NCBI GenBank assembly: GCA_035541775.1
Contig: DATKMP010000248.1
Location: forward strand, 1-10,093
DNA: 10,093 nt
Direction: 5' to 3'
DNA from: DATKMP01 sp035541775
GTDB taxonomy: Bacteria; Bacteroidota; Ignavibacteria; UBA10030
Translations under genes and position numbers: made by a program
Shown here: positions 1 to 6,693 of the stretch, piece by piece
How the letters are laid out: each line of letters begins with the position of its first letter
Numbering within the stretch: the first letter of the stretch is position 1
The notes under the pieces: model-generated
What the model was told of the DNA's origin: nothing
The model's database searches: none
What the model saw: only the letters and a program-made list of their open reading frames with translations

Positions 1-1
1 A

Positions 2-721
2 TGGTCGTTCGGCGACCAATCGACCAATATCGATCTAACGGCAACTCTCAGCAACGCATTCAGACGCAACGGCATCGACGACTTCGGATTAACAGAAGAG
101 GATTTGGAAGTATATGAAACCGAACATTTAACGAACTGCGCGACAGTTATTATGCTGGACATCAGCCATAGCATGATTCTGTACGGCGAAGACCGCATGA
201 CACCGGCAAAACAGGTTTCCTTAGCGCTTGCGGAATTGATCGGCACAAAATTTCCCAAAGATTACCTTGCACTTGTCGCTTTCGGCGACGATGCACAAGT
301 GGTCAATATAAACGAACTTCCGTTCCTCTCTGTCGGTCCGTTTCATACCAATACGCGAGCAGGGCTCCAATTGGCACGTAATCTCCTCCGCCGCCGCGGT
401 AATATCAACAAACAAATATTTATGGTAACCGACGGTAAGCCGTCTGCAATTTTTGACGATGCAGGCAGATTATATAAAAATCCCTACGGCCTGGATCCAC
501 GTATTGTGAATAAAACGCTTGACGAAGCCATGCAATGCCGTCGCGCGGATATCACCATCAGCACATTTATGGTAGCACAGGATCCTTCGCTCGTGGAGTT
601 TGTCGAAGAATTGACGAAAGTCAATCACGGCCGCGCTTACTATACCTCCCTCAACAACCTTGGCGATTTCGTTTTTGTGGATTACATCCGCAACCGCCGC
701 AAACATTTTTCATCTCGCTGA
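2..721 (+). CDS. VWA domain protein, ChlD/COG1240-like (5' end outside window)
   Basis: The frame is open from base 2 to a TGA at 719-721, giving 239 visible residues; the true start lies upstream. The visible part is essentially one von Willebrand factor A domain. A hydrophobic strand leads into the MIDAS signature DxSxS (D53, S55, S57 of the visible part). The likely metal-binding threonine is in the TNT stretch (T116), and the second aspartate is in MVTDGKPS (D144). After a short C-terminal section with GRAYYT and VDYIRNRRK the protein ends without another domain. This tail is typical of stand-alone VWA proteins related to the magnesium-chelatase D subunit. Known relatives often pair with a MoxR/ChlI-type AAA+ ATPase, which would have to lie outside this window. 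A cytoplasmic, metal-dependent protein-interaction role is inferred; the substrate is unknown. An internal TTG at 104 is not a credible start because the reading frame continues upstream with sensible coding sequence. Confidence 0.85.
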   Translation, partial: WSFGDQSTNIDLTATLSNAFRRNGIDDFGLTEEDLEVYETEHLTNCATVIMLDISHSMILYGEDRMTPAKQVSLALAELIGTKFPKDYLALVAFGDDAQVVNINELPFLSVGPFHTNTRAGLQLARNLLRRRGNINKQIFMVTDGKPSAIFDDAGRLYKNPYGLDPRIVNKTLDEAMQCRRADITISTFMVAQDPSLVEFVEELTKVNHGRAYYTSLNNLGDFVFVDYIRNRRKHFSSR

Positions 722-759
722 ACCCTGATCGGCAGCGCACCCATCTGCAATGGATTCTT

Positions 760-2112
760 TTATCCAAGCGTTTTCTTTACCAATGCTTCTAACGTCTCCC
801 TCGTGAACGGTTTTGCGATATATGCTCTGACGCCCATTTGTTTTGCGGTGTTGATAAAAAATTCGTCCGCCATGGAACTCATCAAGATATACGGAACATT
901 TTTCAATCCGTCGCCGTATGTGCCCGATTTTATCTTTTCATAAAAAGAAAAACCGTTCATCACACCGTTGCCGAGATTAATGTCACTGATGATAAGCGAT
1001 GGCGTTGTTTTAACGAGTTCCGGTACAACACTTTCTGCCGATGCTGCAATAATAACGGTGCGATAGATTTTCCGCAAAACATGTTCGACATATTTTCGGA
1101 TGGAGAGATCATCGTCGATCACGACAATCACAGCGCTTTCGCCTGCCATGCCAAGTTCTTTTTTCACACGTTTTTCGATATCGGCATGTTCTTCATGGGT
1201 AATATGATAAAATTGTCGGAGCCGTTTTAATTGTTCGAAATCTTCTTCCGACGGTTCGCCGGTTTTCCATAATGTCCGGACGGTTTCGATATACGCATTC
1301 ACCTGAACTTCACGTTCGGTCGCCATATGTTCTGCATCGCTGATAGAAAACGAAATTTTCAGCGATTGCAGAATCGAAGTTTGCCATTCCGCAGGAATCG
1401 CAAGCCGTATCATCAAAATCATTAAAGACCGATAGGCTTCGAGTTCTCGTTGTTTTGCTTTTTCCTCACCGCGCTCTATGGCAGCAGCGCGTTCCTCTTC
1501 CATACGCTGCACAAGTTCTTCCTGTGCGCGCTGTTGTTCAAGTTTGAGTTTGTTGAATGCTTCTTCTTGAATTATTTTTCGTTCAGATTCAACAACGGCA
1601 AATTGTTTCGACGCTGCCTGATCGGGCGATTGCGTGGCATGTTGAATTTGGATAAGTAACTTTTTTTCGAGGGCGGCAATGCGTTCGCTCACTTCTTTCT
1701 CAATGAGCGAAATATCCCCTGTCGTTTCCTGACGAACTTCGTTCACAGATGCTTGACGTGCGCGTTCTTCCAACGCCTGTTCTTTTTTTTCATCCTGTTT
1801 TCGTTTTTGTGTTTCTATCTCCTGCCGATGATAATATTCCCACAACAAGCGCTTGGCACTTTCATCAATTTGTTCAATGGGCTGGGTGTTGACATGCCGC
1901 AACGCTTCTTCGCGGTTTTGCCCCATCATCATGGCATGGATACGCTCTTCGTACGCGCGGGCGTAAAAATTTCGAACGTCATACTCATACACATTGCGAA
2001 TGTTGGTCAGTGCCTGATTAAAGTTCTTCGCTTTAACATCTTCATCAACTTGACGTAAGAGGGCGCTGACGCGAGCATTTCGTTCTTCGGAAGAGAGGGT
2101 TGATATAGCCAT
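760..2112 (-). CDS. Response regulator: helical/coiled-coil N-terminus plus C-terminal receiver domain
   Basis: This 450-residue protein starts at MAISTL. The open frame extends 21 codons further upstream (to 2175), but that stretch is rich in Tyr/Phe/Ser and does not look like protein, so I prefer the internal ATG; its ribosome binding site is weak. Residues about 10-95 are helical and TPR-like. Residues about 95-225 are highly charged, rich in Glu, Arg, Gln and Lys, and should form a long coiled coil. Residues about 285-320 hold a small helical motif (GEPSEEDFEQL, then ITHEEH). Residues 326-450 are a complete CheY-like receiver: acidic pocket D333-D335, phospho-acceptor D377 in ISDINLG, switch serine about S412 in ILMSS, and K434 in IAKPF. 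No DNA-binding, GGDEF, HD-GYP or kinase domain follows. The output is probably protein-protein interaction or oligomerisation controlled by phosphorylation. The gene is convergent with the VWA gene (38 bases between stops) and divergent from the adaptor operon. A cognate kinase is not visible. Confidence 0.85.
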   Translation of the reverse strand: MAISTLSSEERNARVSALLRQVDEDVKAKNFNQALTNIRNVYEYDVRNFYARAYEERIHAMMMGQNREEALRHVNTQPIEQIDESAKRLLWEYYHRQEIETQKRKQDEKKEQALEERARQASVNEVRQETTGDISLIEKEVSERIAALEKKLLIQIQHATQSPDQAASKQFAVVESERKIIQEEAFNKLKLEQQRAQEELVQRMEEERAAAIERGEEKAKQRELEAYRSLMILMIRLAIPAEWQTSILQSLKISFSISDAEHMATEREVQVNAYIETVRTLWKTGEPSEEDFEQLKRLRQFYHITHEEHADIEKRVKKELGMAGESAVIVVIDDDLSIRKYVEHVLRKIYRTVIIAASAESVVPELVKTTPSLIISDINLGNGVMNGFSFYEKIKSGTYGDGLKNVPYILMSSMADEFFINTAKQMGVRAYIAKPFTRETLEALVKKTLG

Positions 2113-2418
2113 CAGCTTTTCATATTCTGAATAACAATCATAATAGAAAGTAGAAGAATAATAAAACAGAAGCAATGCAATACTATGGTAACCTTAGCGC
2201 GTGGTTGGGCAACAAGGTTTTTGAATCTTTTTATTACATTACACTGATGGTCGTTAGATAGACTCGACTTTGCTGTCCGTATTTATCTTATGCGAATTTG
2301 AAATGAACAACATCAAATGAAACCTTCTCTCTTCACCTTGCGTATGGATACACAGAGACACAATAGACATATTTCTGTAATAGAAAGAACTAACACCATA
2401 TCATCTCATGGAATGACT
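2113..2418. other. Divergent intergenic region between response regulator and adaptor operon
   Basis: These 306 bases separate two genes read away from each other, so both promoters should lie here. I see no convincing coding sequence; the frame of the adaptor is open back to an ATG at 2317, but the intervening codons do not resemble a signal peptide. For the minus-strand gene, TTGCCC with TACCAT 16 bases later (about 2182-2209) is a weak candidate promoter. For the plus-strand operon I find neither a good sigma-70 pair nor a clean Bacteroidetes TAnnTTTG box. No strong inverted repeat, riboswitch fold or tRNA is evident. Confidence 0.6.
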
Positions 2419-3510
2419 ATGAAAAAGAAAATCATCATCTCTTCCTTCACAATCCTTGTCGCCGGCATCGCAGGATATCTTCTCTTCGGCGGGCATAAAT
2501 CCACGGGCGACGATGTTCTTCCCAAAATCAAAGTTGTGAAAGGAACGATTGTCGATAAAGCGCTTGCCGTCGGAACGATTGAGCCGGAAAATGAAATCTC
2601 CATCAAATCGAAAGTGGGCGGTGTCGTCGGAAGAATTTTTGTCGATGTCGGCGTGTACGTCAAAGTCGGTGATCCGCTGATCGAGGTCAAACCAGATCCG
2701 GCTCCAGTCGATCTCGCCAATGCCAAACGGCAGCTTCAATTGACGCAGGTCGATCTCGACAATCTTAAGAAAGAAGGAGTACGTGAAGACGCACTTTATA
2801 AACAGAAATTGATCTCCGATAAAGACTATGAAGATTTCCAGAGACAATATCAGGAAGCTGAACTCCATTTGAAAATCGCTTCCGAGAATCTCGAATTGAT
2901 GGAAAGCGGAAAAGTGCGCATCGGAGATACGGAGATTGAATCCATTGTCAAGGCGCCCATCTCCGGATTTGTCCTGAACCGGACAGTCGAAGTCGGCGAT
3001 CCGGTGACGCCGCTTACAAGTTATCAGGAAGGAACGGTGTTGATGAAGATGGCAAACATGGAGCGTTTGCTTTTCAAGGGAACAGTCGATGAAATTGACG
3101 TTGGTAAAATGAAAGAAGGAATGCCGGTCGAAATTAAAGTTGGAGCATTGCCGAGCGATACGGTACGCGGGCTGCTTCGTAAGATATGGCTTAAAGCCGA
3201 GAAAAAAGATAATGCGACAGTGTTTCCCGTCGAGATACTGATTCCTGCTTCGCGAAACACAACCCTTCGTGCCGGATATTCCGCAACTGCCAACATCATT
3301 ATCCAAAAAAAAGTCAACGTCTTGACAATTCCTGAACGCGTGGTCACGTTTAGAAACGATTCGGCTTTTGTGCATCTTGTCTCCTCATCTGCAAAAGAAG
3401 AAGACCATTATATCAAGACCGGATTGAGCGATGCCATCAACATCGAAGTCATCTCGGGTTTAAACAATGGCGATGAAGTATTTGAAAAGCCGGTGAAGAA
3501 GATCGATTGA
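2419..3510 (+). CDS. Periplasmic adaptor (membrane fusion) protein, MacA/HlyD family
   Basis: This 363-residue protein is read from the ATG in ATGACTATGAAAAAG. An upstream in-frame ATG (2317) would add 34 residues in front of the membrane anchor and seems unlikely. Residues 4-23, preceded by three lysines, form an N-terminal membrane anchor or uncleaved signal; no lipobox cysteine is seen. The lipoyl/barrel-sandwich domain is split into residues about 58-92 (SIKSKVGGVVGRIFVDVG) and about 174-196 (VKAPISGFV). Between the halves lies a rather short helical hairpin, about 97-165. A beta-barrel domain follows (about 217-295), then a membrane-proximal domain (about 296-360) ending in the typical GLNNGDEV. 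In MacAB-type systems the adaptor links an inner-membrane ABC transporter to outer-membrane or periplasmic partners. The first permease gene starts 15 bases downstream, so the genes are probably co-transcribed. The exported substrate cannot be told from sequence; lipoprotein, peptide, siderophore or drug export are all possible. Confidence 0.88.
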   Translation: MKKKIIISSFTILVAGIAGYLLFGGHKSTGDDVLPKIKVVKGTIVDKALAVGTIEPENEISIKSKVGGVVGRIFVDVGVYVKVGDPLIEVKPDPAPVDLANAKRQLQLTQVDLDNLKKEGVREDALYKQKLISDKDYEDFQRQYQEAELHLKIASENLELMESGKVRIGDTEIESIVKAPISGFVLNRTVEVGDPVTPLTSYQEGTVLMKMANMERLLFKGTVDEIDVGKMKEGMPVEIKVGALPSDTVRGLLRKIWLKAEKKDNATVFPVEILIPASRNTTLRAGYSATANIIIQKKVNVLTIPERVVTFRNDSAFVHLVSSSAKEEDHYIKTGLSDAINIEVISGLNNGDEVFEKPVKKID

Positions 3511-3513
3511 GGA
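3509..3513 (+). promoter_or_regulatory. Ribosome binding site of first permease
   Basis: GAGGA overlaps the TGA stop of the adaptor gene and lies 12 bases before the ATG at 3526. The spacing is slightly long, but no other in-frame start is possible because a TGA sits at 3514-3516 in the permease frame. The overlap points to coupled translation. Confidence 0.5.
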
Positions 3514-3525
3514 TGAAACAGCACC

Positions 3526-4758
3526 ATGGAAAAATTTCGTTCGATCATTTCAGAATTTTTTGTCGATTTACGGGCGCAAAAGTTACGTTCGTTCCTGACG
3601 ATGTTCGGCATCATCTGGGGTACGGTTGCCATTGTTGTTCTTGTCGCGTTTGGTGTCGGCTTTCGCAAACAAACCATTGCCAGCATGCATGGCATGGGAG
3701 AAGCAGTCGCAATTATGTGGCCGGGCAATACATCCAAACCATGGATGGGATACGGCGTCGGACGACCGTTACCGCTCGTGGAAGACGATGCAAAACTCCT
3801 CATAGAACAGGTTCCAGGTATTTCGGCTATCAGCCCAGAGTACAGTAAAAACGGGACAGCGCGAGTGGGACAGAATATTCTCAACCCGCTCGTCACCGGG
3901 GTTAATGTCGCTTACGGAGATATGCGGAACATTATCGCCCAGCAAGGAGGACGCTACATCAACGATCTTGATATCCAGCAACGGCGTAGAGTCGTCGTAC
4001 TTGGGAATAAAGTAAAAGAGCTGCTCTTCGGGGATCAAGATGCAATTGGCCGAACTGTTTTTGTTGACCAGACTCCACTGACGGTTATCGGCATCATGAA
4101 GAAAAAAACTCAGCCGTCTTCTTATAACAGCCAAGATCAAGACCGCATATTTATTCCTCTCACAACGTACACGTCGCTCTATGGCGCGGTTCACGTCAAC
4201 AATATTATATACAAGATCAAAGATCCACGCGCGTGGGAAGAAATCGAAAAAGAAATTCGTGTCGTGCTTGCCCGAAAATATCAATTCGACCCGACCGATG
4301 AAGATGCGCCGTCTATTTGGGACACGGCAGAATCCGACCAAATAATATTTTATACGTTTCTGGGAATCAATATATTTCTCGGGCTGATCGGAAGTTTCAC
4401 GCTTGGCGTCGCAGGGCTTGGCGTCGCCAATATTATGTTTATCGTTGTTCATGAACGCTTTCGGGAGATCGGCATTAAACGGGCTGTCGGCGCAACAAAG
4501 AAAAATATTTTGTTTCAATTTTTTTCTGAAACATTTTTTATCGTTGCAAGCGGTGCGATCATCGGTTTTCTCATTGCGTGTGGAATCGTTGCAGCGGTCT
4601 CCAAACTTCCGATACAGGACTACGTCGGAACGCCGGAAATTTCTGCGGAAGTGGTCGGCATTACGATTTTCGTTCTCACGGCAGTCGGACTTCTTTCGGG
4701 ACTTATGCCCGCACGCAGTGCAGCGAATCTGGACGTTGTTGAATGTTTACGAGACTAA
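3526..4758 (+). CDS. ABC transporter permease, MacB/FtsX-like (first of two paralogues)
   Basis: This 410-residue inner-membrane protein has the four-helix MacB/LolC/FtsX fold. One membrane helix at about 23-45 (starting after LRSFLTMFGIIWG) is followed by a large periplasmic MacB_PCD domain (about 46-275). The C-terminal FtsX domain has helices at about 278-308, 328-359 and 376-393. The cytoplasmic loop HERFREIGIKRAVGA (about 309-323) between helices 2 and 3 is the conserved element expected to contact the ATPase. The protein ends with the family-typical PARSAANLDVVECLRD. There is no N-terminal nucleotide-binding domain, unlike Escherichia coli MacB, and no separate ATPase gene nearby. It is a clear paralogue of the next gene: both share LRSFLT/LRATLT, RRVVVLG, SLYG/MYG, FDP and EIGIK stretches in the same order. 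These transporters do not pass substrate through the membrane; they move the periplasmic domain mechanically to act on periplasmic or lipid-anchored substrates. Confidence 0.9.
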   Translation: MEKFRSIISEFFVDLRAQKLRSFLTMFGIIWGTVAIVVLVAFGVGFRKQTIASMHGMGEAVAIMWPGNTSKPWMGYGVGRPLPLVEDDAKLLIEQVPGISAISPEYSKNGTARVGQNILNPLVTGVNVAYGDMRNIIAQQGGRYINDLDIQQRRRVVVLGNKVKELLFGDQDAIGRTVFVDQTPLTVIGIMKKKTQPSSYNSQDQDRIFIPLTTYTSLYGAVHVNNIIYKIKDPRAWEEIEKEIRVVLARKYQFDPTDEDAPSIWDTAESDQIIFYTFLGINIFLGLIGSFTLGVAGLGVANIMFIVVHERFREIGIKRAVGATKKNILFQFFSETFFIVASGAIIGFLIACGIVAAVSKLPIQDYVGTPEISAEVVGITIFVLTAVGLLSGLMPARSAANLDVVECLRD

Positions 4759-4887
4759 TGAAAATGTTCAATATCCCACTTTCAACATGCGAACCTTAGG
4801 ATACCGGTACAATGTGAATGCTGCGTTGATTCCGGCTCCGGTTTTTTGTTTTCACGGATACTTATTCATTATCGATGGCGTATTGTT
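4759..4887 (+). other. 129-base gap between the two permease genes
   Basis: This gap is long for an otherwise tight operon. An ATG overlaps the stop of the first permease (TAATG, 4756-4760) and opens a 13-codon frame, MKMFNIPLSTCEP, that stops at 4797-4799; it may be chance or a leader. TACCGGTA (4802-4809) is a palindrome. Further on, CCGGCTCCGG runs directly into six T residues (about 4832-4847), which resembles a weak terminator or attenuator element. The ACCGG/CCGGT pair could close a long loop. None of this is strong. Confidence 0.35.
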
Positions 4888-6129
4888 ATGATATTCGAAC
4901 TTTTAAAAGATTTTCTTTCTGATTTAAAATCGCATCGCCTGCGTGCTACTCTCACACTGCTTGCCATCACATGGGGAACGATCACCGTCGTCTTCCTTCT
5001 TTCGTTCGGACAGGGACTGGGCAATCAAATGATGAAAGGAATGATGAACGCAGGGAACCGGATTATTATCATGTACGGAGGAGAAACAGGATTGGCTTTT
5101 CAGGGATTGCCGAAAGGAAGACCTATCCGGTTCACAGAAGAGGATGTCGAGATTATTGAGAAAAAAGTACGGGGAATAAAAATGATCTCGCCTCAATATC
5201 GTAAATGGGTAACATTAACGTATGGAACTTTTGCGACTTCAACTGAATGTGAGGGGTGCAATGCGTTATTTGAAGAAATGCGGAGAATGTATCCGGCGGA
5301 GAATGGCCGATTCCTTGATGAGCTTGATGTTAAACAGCAACGCCGTGTGGTCGTCCTCGGTTCGAAAATCGCTGAAGACATGTTCAAGCACGAAAATCCT
5401 ATCGGCAAAACAATGTTTATCGACAACATTCCATTCGAAGTCGTTGGAATCATTCAAAAGAAATTGCAGACGGCAATGAACAACGGACCGGATACACGCC
5501 GCGCGGTTATTCCCTATTCCACCATGAAGACGATGTACGGCATGACGTATGTCAACAGCATCGTTCTACAGCCGTCGGATAAAAATTTGCAGCCGCAGAT
5601 AAAGGAATCGATCTATGAAATTTTTGGAAGAAAATATCATTTCGATCCGAAAGACGAACGCACGATTAATTTCTGGGATTTTATTGAAGCGGAAAAAATC
5701 ATGAATAAGGTGGGTCTCGGTATGTCGATCTTCCTTTTTGCCATAGGGTTTCTCACACTCGTCATTGCCGGCGTCGGCGTAGCGAATGTGATGTACGTTG
5801 TTGTAAAAGAGCGGACAAAAGAAATCGGAATTAAGATCGCCGTGGGTGCAAAACGCAGATATATTTTAATGCAATTCATTTTTGAATCGCTGTTGCTATC
5901 GTTAAGCGGCGGCGCAATCGGCATTGCCTTCTGCACGGTCATCGTACACATCTTCTGGATGTTTCCTGCAGATAAAGGAGCAATGCAATTTCTTGCACGT
6001 CCGGTTCTTTCCCCCGGATTAATTTTGCTGACCATCGGTATTCTCACGGCCGTCGGTTTAGCAGCAGGCGTATTTCCAGCACGTAAAGCAGCCTCGCTCG
6101 ATCCGGTAGAATCGCTACGATATGAATAA
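4888..6129 (+). CDS. ABC transporter permease, MacB/FtsX-like (second paralogue)
   Basis: This 413-residue protein is read from the ATG beginning MIFELLKDFL. The frame is open upstream to a TTG at 4846, but those residues do not match the family N-terminus, while MIFELLKD aligns with the start of the first permease. Helix 1 is at about 20-42, the periplasmic MacB_PCD domain at about 43-272, and the FtsX helices at about 276-306, 325-357 and 376-395. The coupling loop is KERTKEIGIKIAVGA (about 307-321), and the C-terminus is the usual PARKAASLDPVESLR. Like its neighbour it lacks a nucleotide-binding domain. The periplasmic domain has a CEGC motif (C121, C124) that the first permease does not have. 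The pair probably forms a heterodimer, as LolC and LolE do, working with the adaptor encoded upstream. An ATPase must come from elsewhere in the genome if the complex is active. Confidence 0.9.
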   Translation: MIFELLKDFLSDLKSHRLRATLTLLAITWGTITVVFLLSFGQGLGNQMMKGMMNAGNRIIIMYGGETGLAFQGLPKGRPIRFTEEDVEIIEKKVRGIKMISPQYRKWVTLTYGTFATSTECEGCNALFEEMRRMYPAENGRFLDELDVKQQRRVVVLGSKIAEDMFKHENPIGKTMFIDNIPFEVVGIIQKKLQTAMNNGPDTRRAVIPYSTMKTMYGMTYVNSIVLQPSDKNLQPQIKESIYEIFGRKYHFDPKDERTINFWDFIEAEKIMNKVGLGMSIFLFAIGFLTLVIAGVGVANVMYVVVKERTKEIGIKIAVGAKRRYILMQFIFESLLLSLSGGAIGIAFCTVIVHIFWMFPADKGAMQFLARPVLSPGLILLTIGILTAVGLAAGVFPARKAASLDPVESLRYE

Positions 6130-6274
6130 ATTGAATTGGATGAATTTCAAACCAGCGTTGTATCGCGAGCGAATTTTATCATCGGCGGATAAAAGTACTT
6201 TGGAAAAAAAATAATTTCGGATGCTTCATATCTCCGCCGAAACATCGTGAATCGTTTCAAAGTGATCGACATTT

Positions 6275-6467
6275 TTATTTTGTCATCGCTCCTTTTGCAA
6301 CGACATAATTCCTTCTGAGATACCTGAGGAAATTTTTTTTGGCAGGGCTCACCCTGTGCATCCGTAAAACCATTCTCTAAAGCTTTATTGAGTCCCTGCA
6401 TGAACGATGCATATACTTCGTTTCGTGCATAAAATTCGTCGATGATGAACGACTCGTCTTGTTCACA
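6275..6467 (-). pseudogene. Possible remnant of a small cysteine-containing protein
   Basis: On the minus strand a frame opens directly after a TAG, reads CEQDESFIIDEFYARNEVY, then SFMQGLNKALENGF, then a segment with GEPCQKKFPQVSQKELCRC. The composition is protein-like and the ending recalls small secreted proteins with a conserved C-x(n)-C near the C-terminus. There is no start codon with a ribosome binding site before the open stretch; the only ATG is internal at 6401. After the LCRC segment the reading frame continues into unlikely sequence (to a TGA at 6147). Skipping one base after the first cysteine codon of that segment (6303-6305) instead gives VAKGAMTK and a TAA at 6275-6277. This suggests a gene that has lost its 5' end and gained a frameshift. 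I do not recognise a family with certainty, and chance coding-like sequence remains possible. Confidence 0.25.
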
Positions 6468-6640
6468 CTATTTCGTTTATCCTTATATGGATGAGAAGGA
6501 TTCGTGTGCAATATAAAACCGGCAATCATTACAAATATGATTTAATAAACGCCATCGGATAAACTGCTCTTGCTGGATTCTCGCGGAAAGAATAAAGCAA
6601 CAACATCGACAAAATGAATATGCGTATAGATGATATGAGA

Positions 6641-6678
6641 GGGATTCTTTTGGAACCGGGTATAACCAAAAGAATCCC
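6641..6678 (-). terminator. Perfect 13-bp hairpin downstream of GIN lipoprotein gene
   Basis: GGGATTCTTTTGG (6641-6653) and CCAAAAGAATCCC (6666-6678) are perfectly complementary with a 12-base loop. The hairpin lies 15 bases beyond the TAA stop of the minus-strand GIN gene, where a terminator is expected. On the minus strand it is followed by TCTCATATCATC rather than a clean U-run. On the plus strand a run of Ts (6690-6695) begins 11 bases after the stem. It may act as a bidirectional or RNA-stabilising 3' end structure rather than a textbook intrinsic terminator. Confidence 0.5.
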
Positions 6679-6693
6679 CTGATGAAGTATTTT

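Larger units (their letters stand above)
6130..6693. other. Long intergenic region between permease operon and GIN lipoprotein gene
   Basis: These 564 bases carry no intact gene I can support. Starting 45 bases after the permease stop, TTTTATC and GATAAAA (6174-6180 and 6188-6194) form a 7-bp hairpin with a 7-base loop. No T-run follows it on the plus strand, so it is at best a weak terminator. The minus strand from 6467 to about 6275 looks like the remnant of a small gene (separate entry). The right end holds a perfect 13-bp hairpin (separate entry). The stretch 6470-6640 shows nothing I recognise. Confidence 0.6.

Noticed and set aside
732..748. GCAG...CTGC inverted repeat in the 38-base gap between the convergent VWA and response-regulator genes
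   Set aside because: Only four base pairs with a nine-base loop and no good T-run on either side; too weak to call a terminator.
2221..2245. TTGAAT ... TACACT as a promoter for the adaptor operon
   Set aside because: The spacer is only 13 bases, too short for a sigma-70-type promoter, and no better match was found nearby.
2401..3375. Long minus-strand open frame (324 codons) inside the adaptor gene
   Set aside because: It lies wholly antisense to a clearly recognisable MacA/HlyD protein, is rich in Phe, Asp, His and Cys in a way typical of antisense reading, and shows no family motif or ribosome binding site.
3769..4518. 249-codon minus-strand open frame inside the first permease gene
   Set aside because: It is antisense to a well-supported MacB/FtsX permease and its translation resembles no protein.
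4403..4891. Plus-strand frame bridging the end of the first permease and the inter-permease gap
   Set aside because: Most of it is an out-of-frame reading of the permease. The part in the gap has no start, no ribosome binding site and no recognisable motif, so I do not call it a gene.
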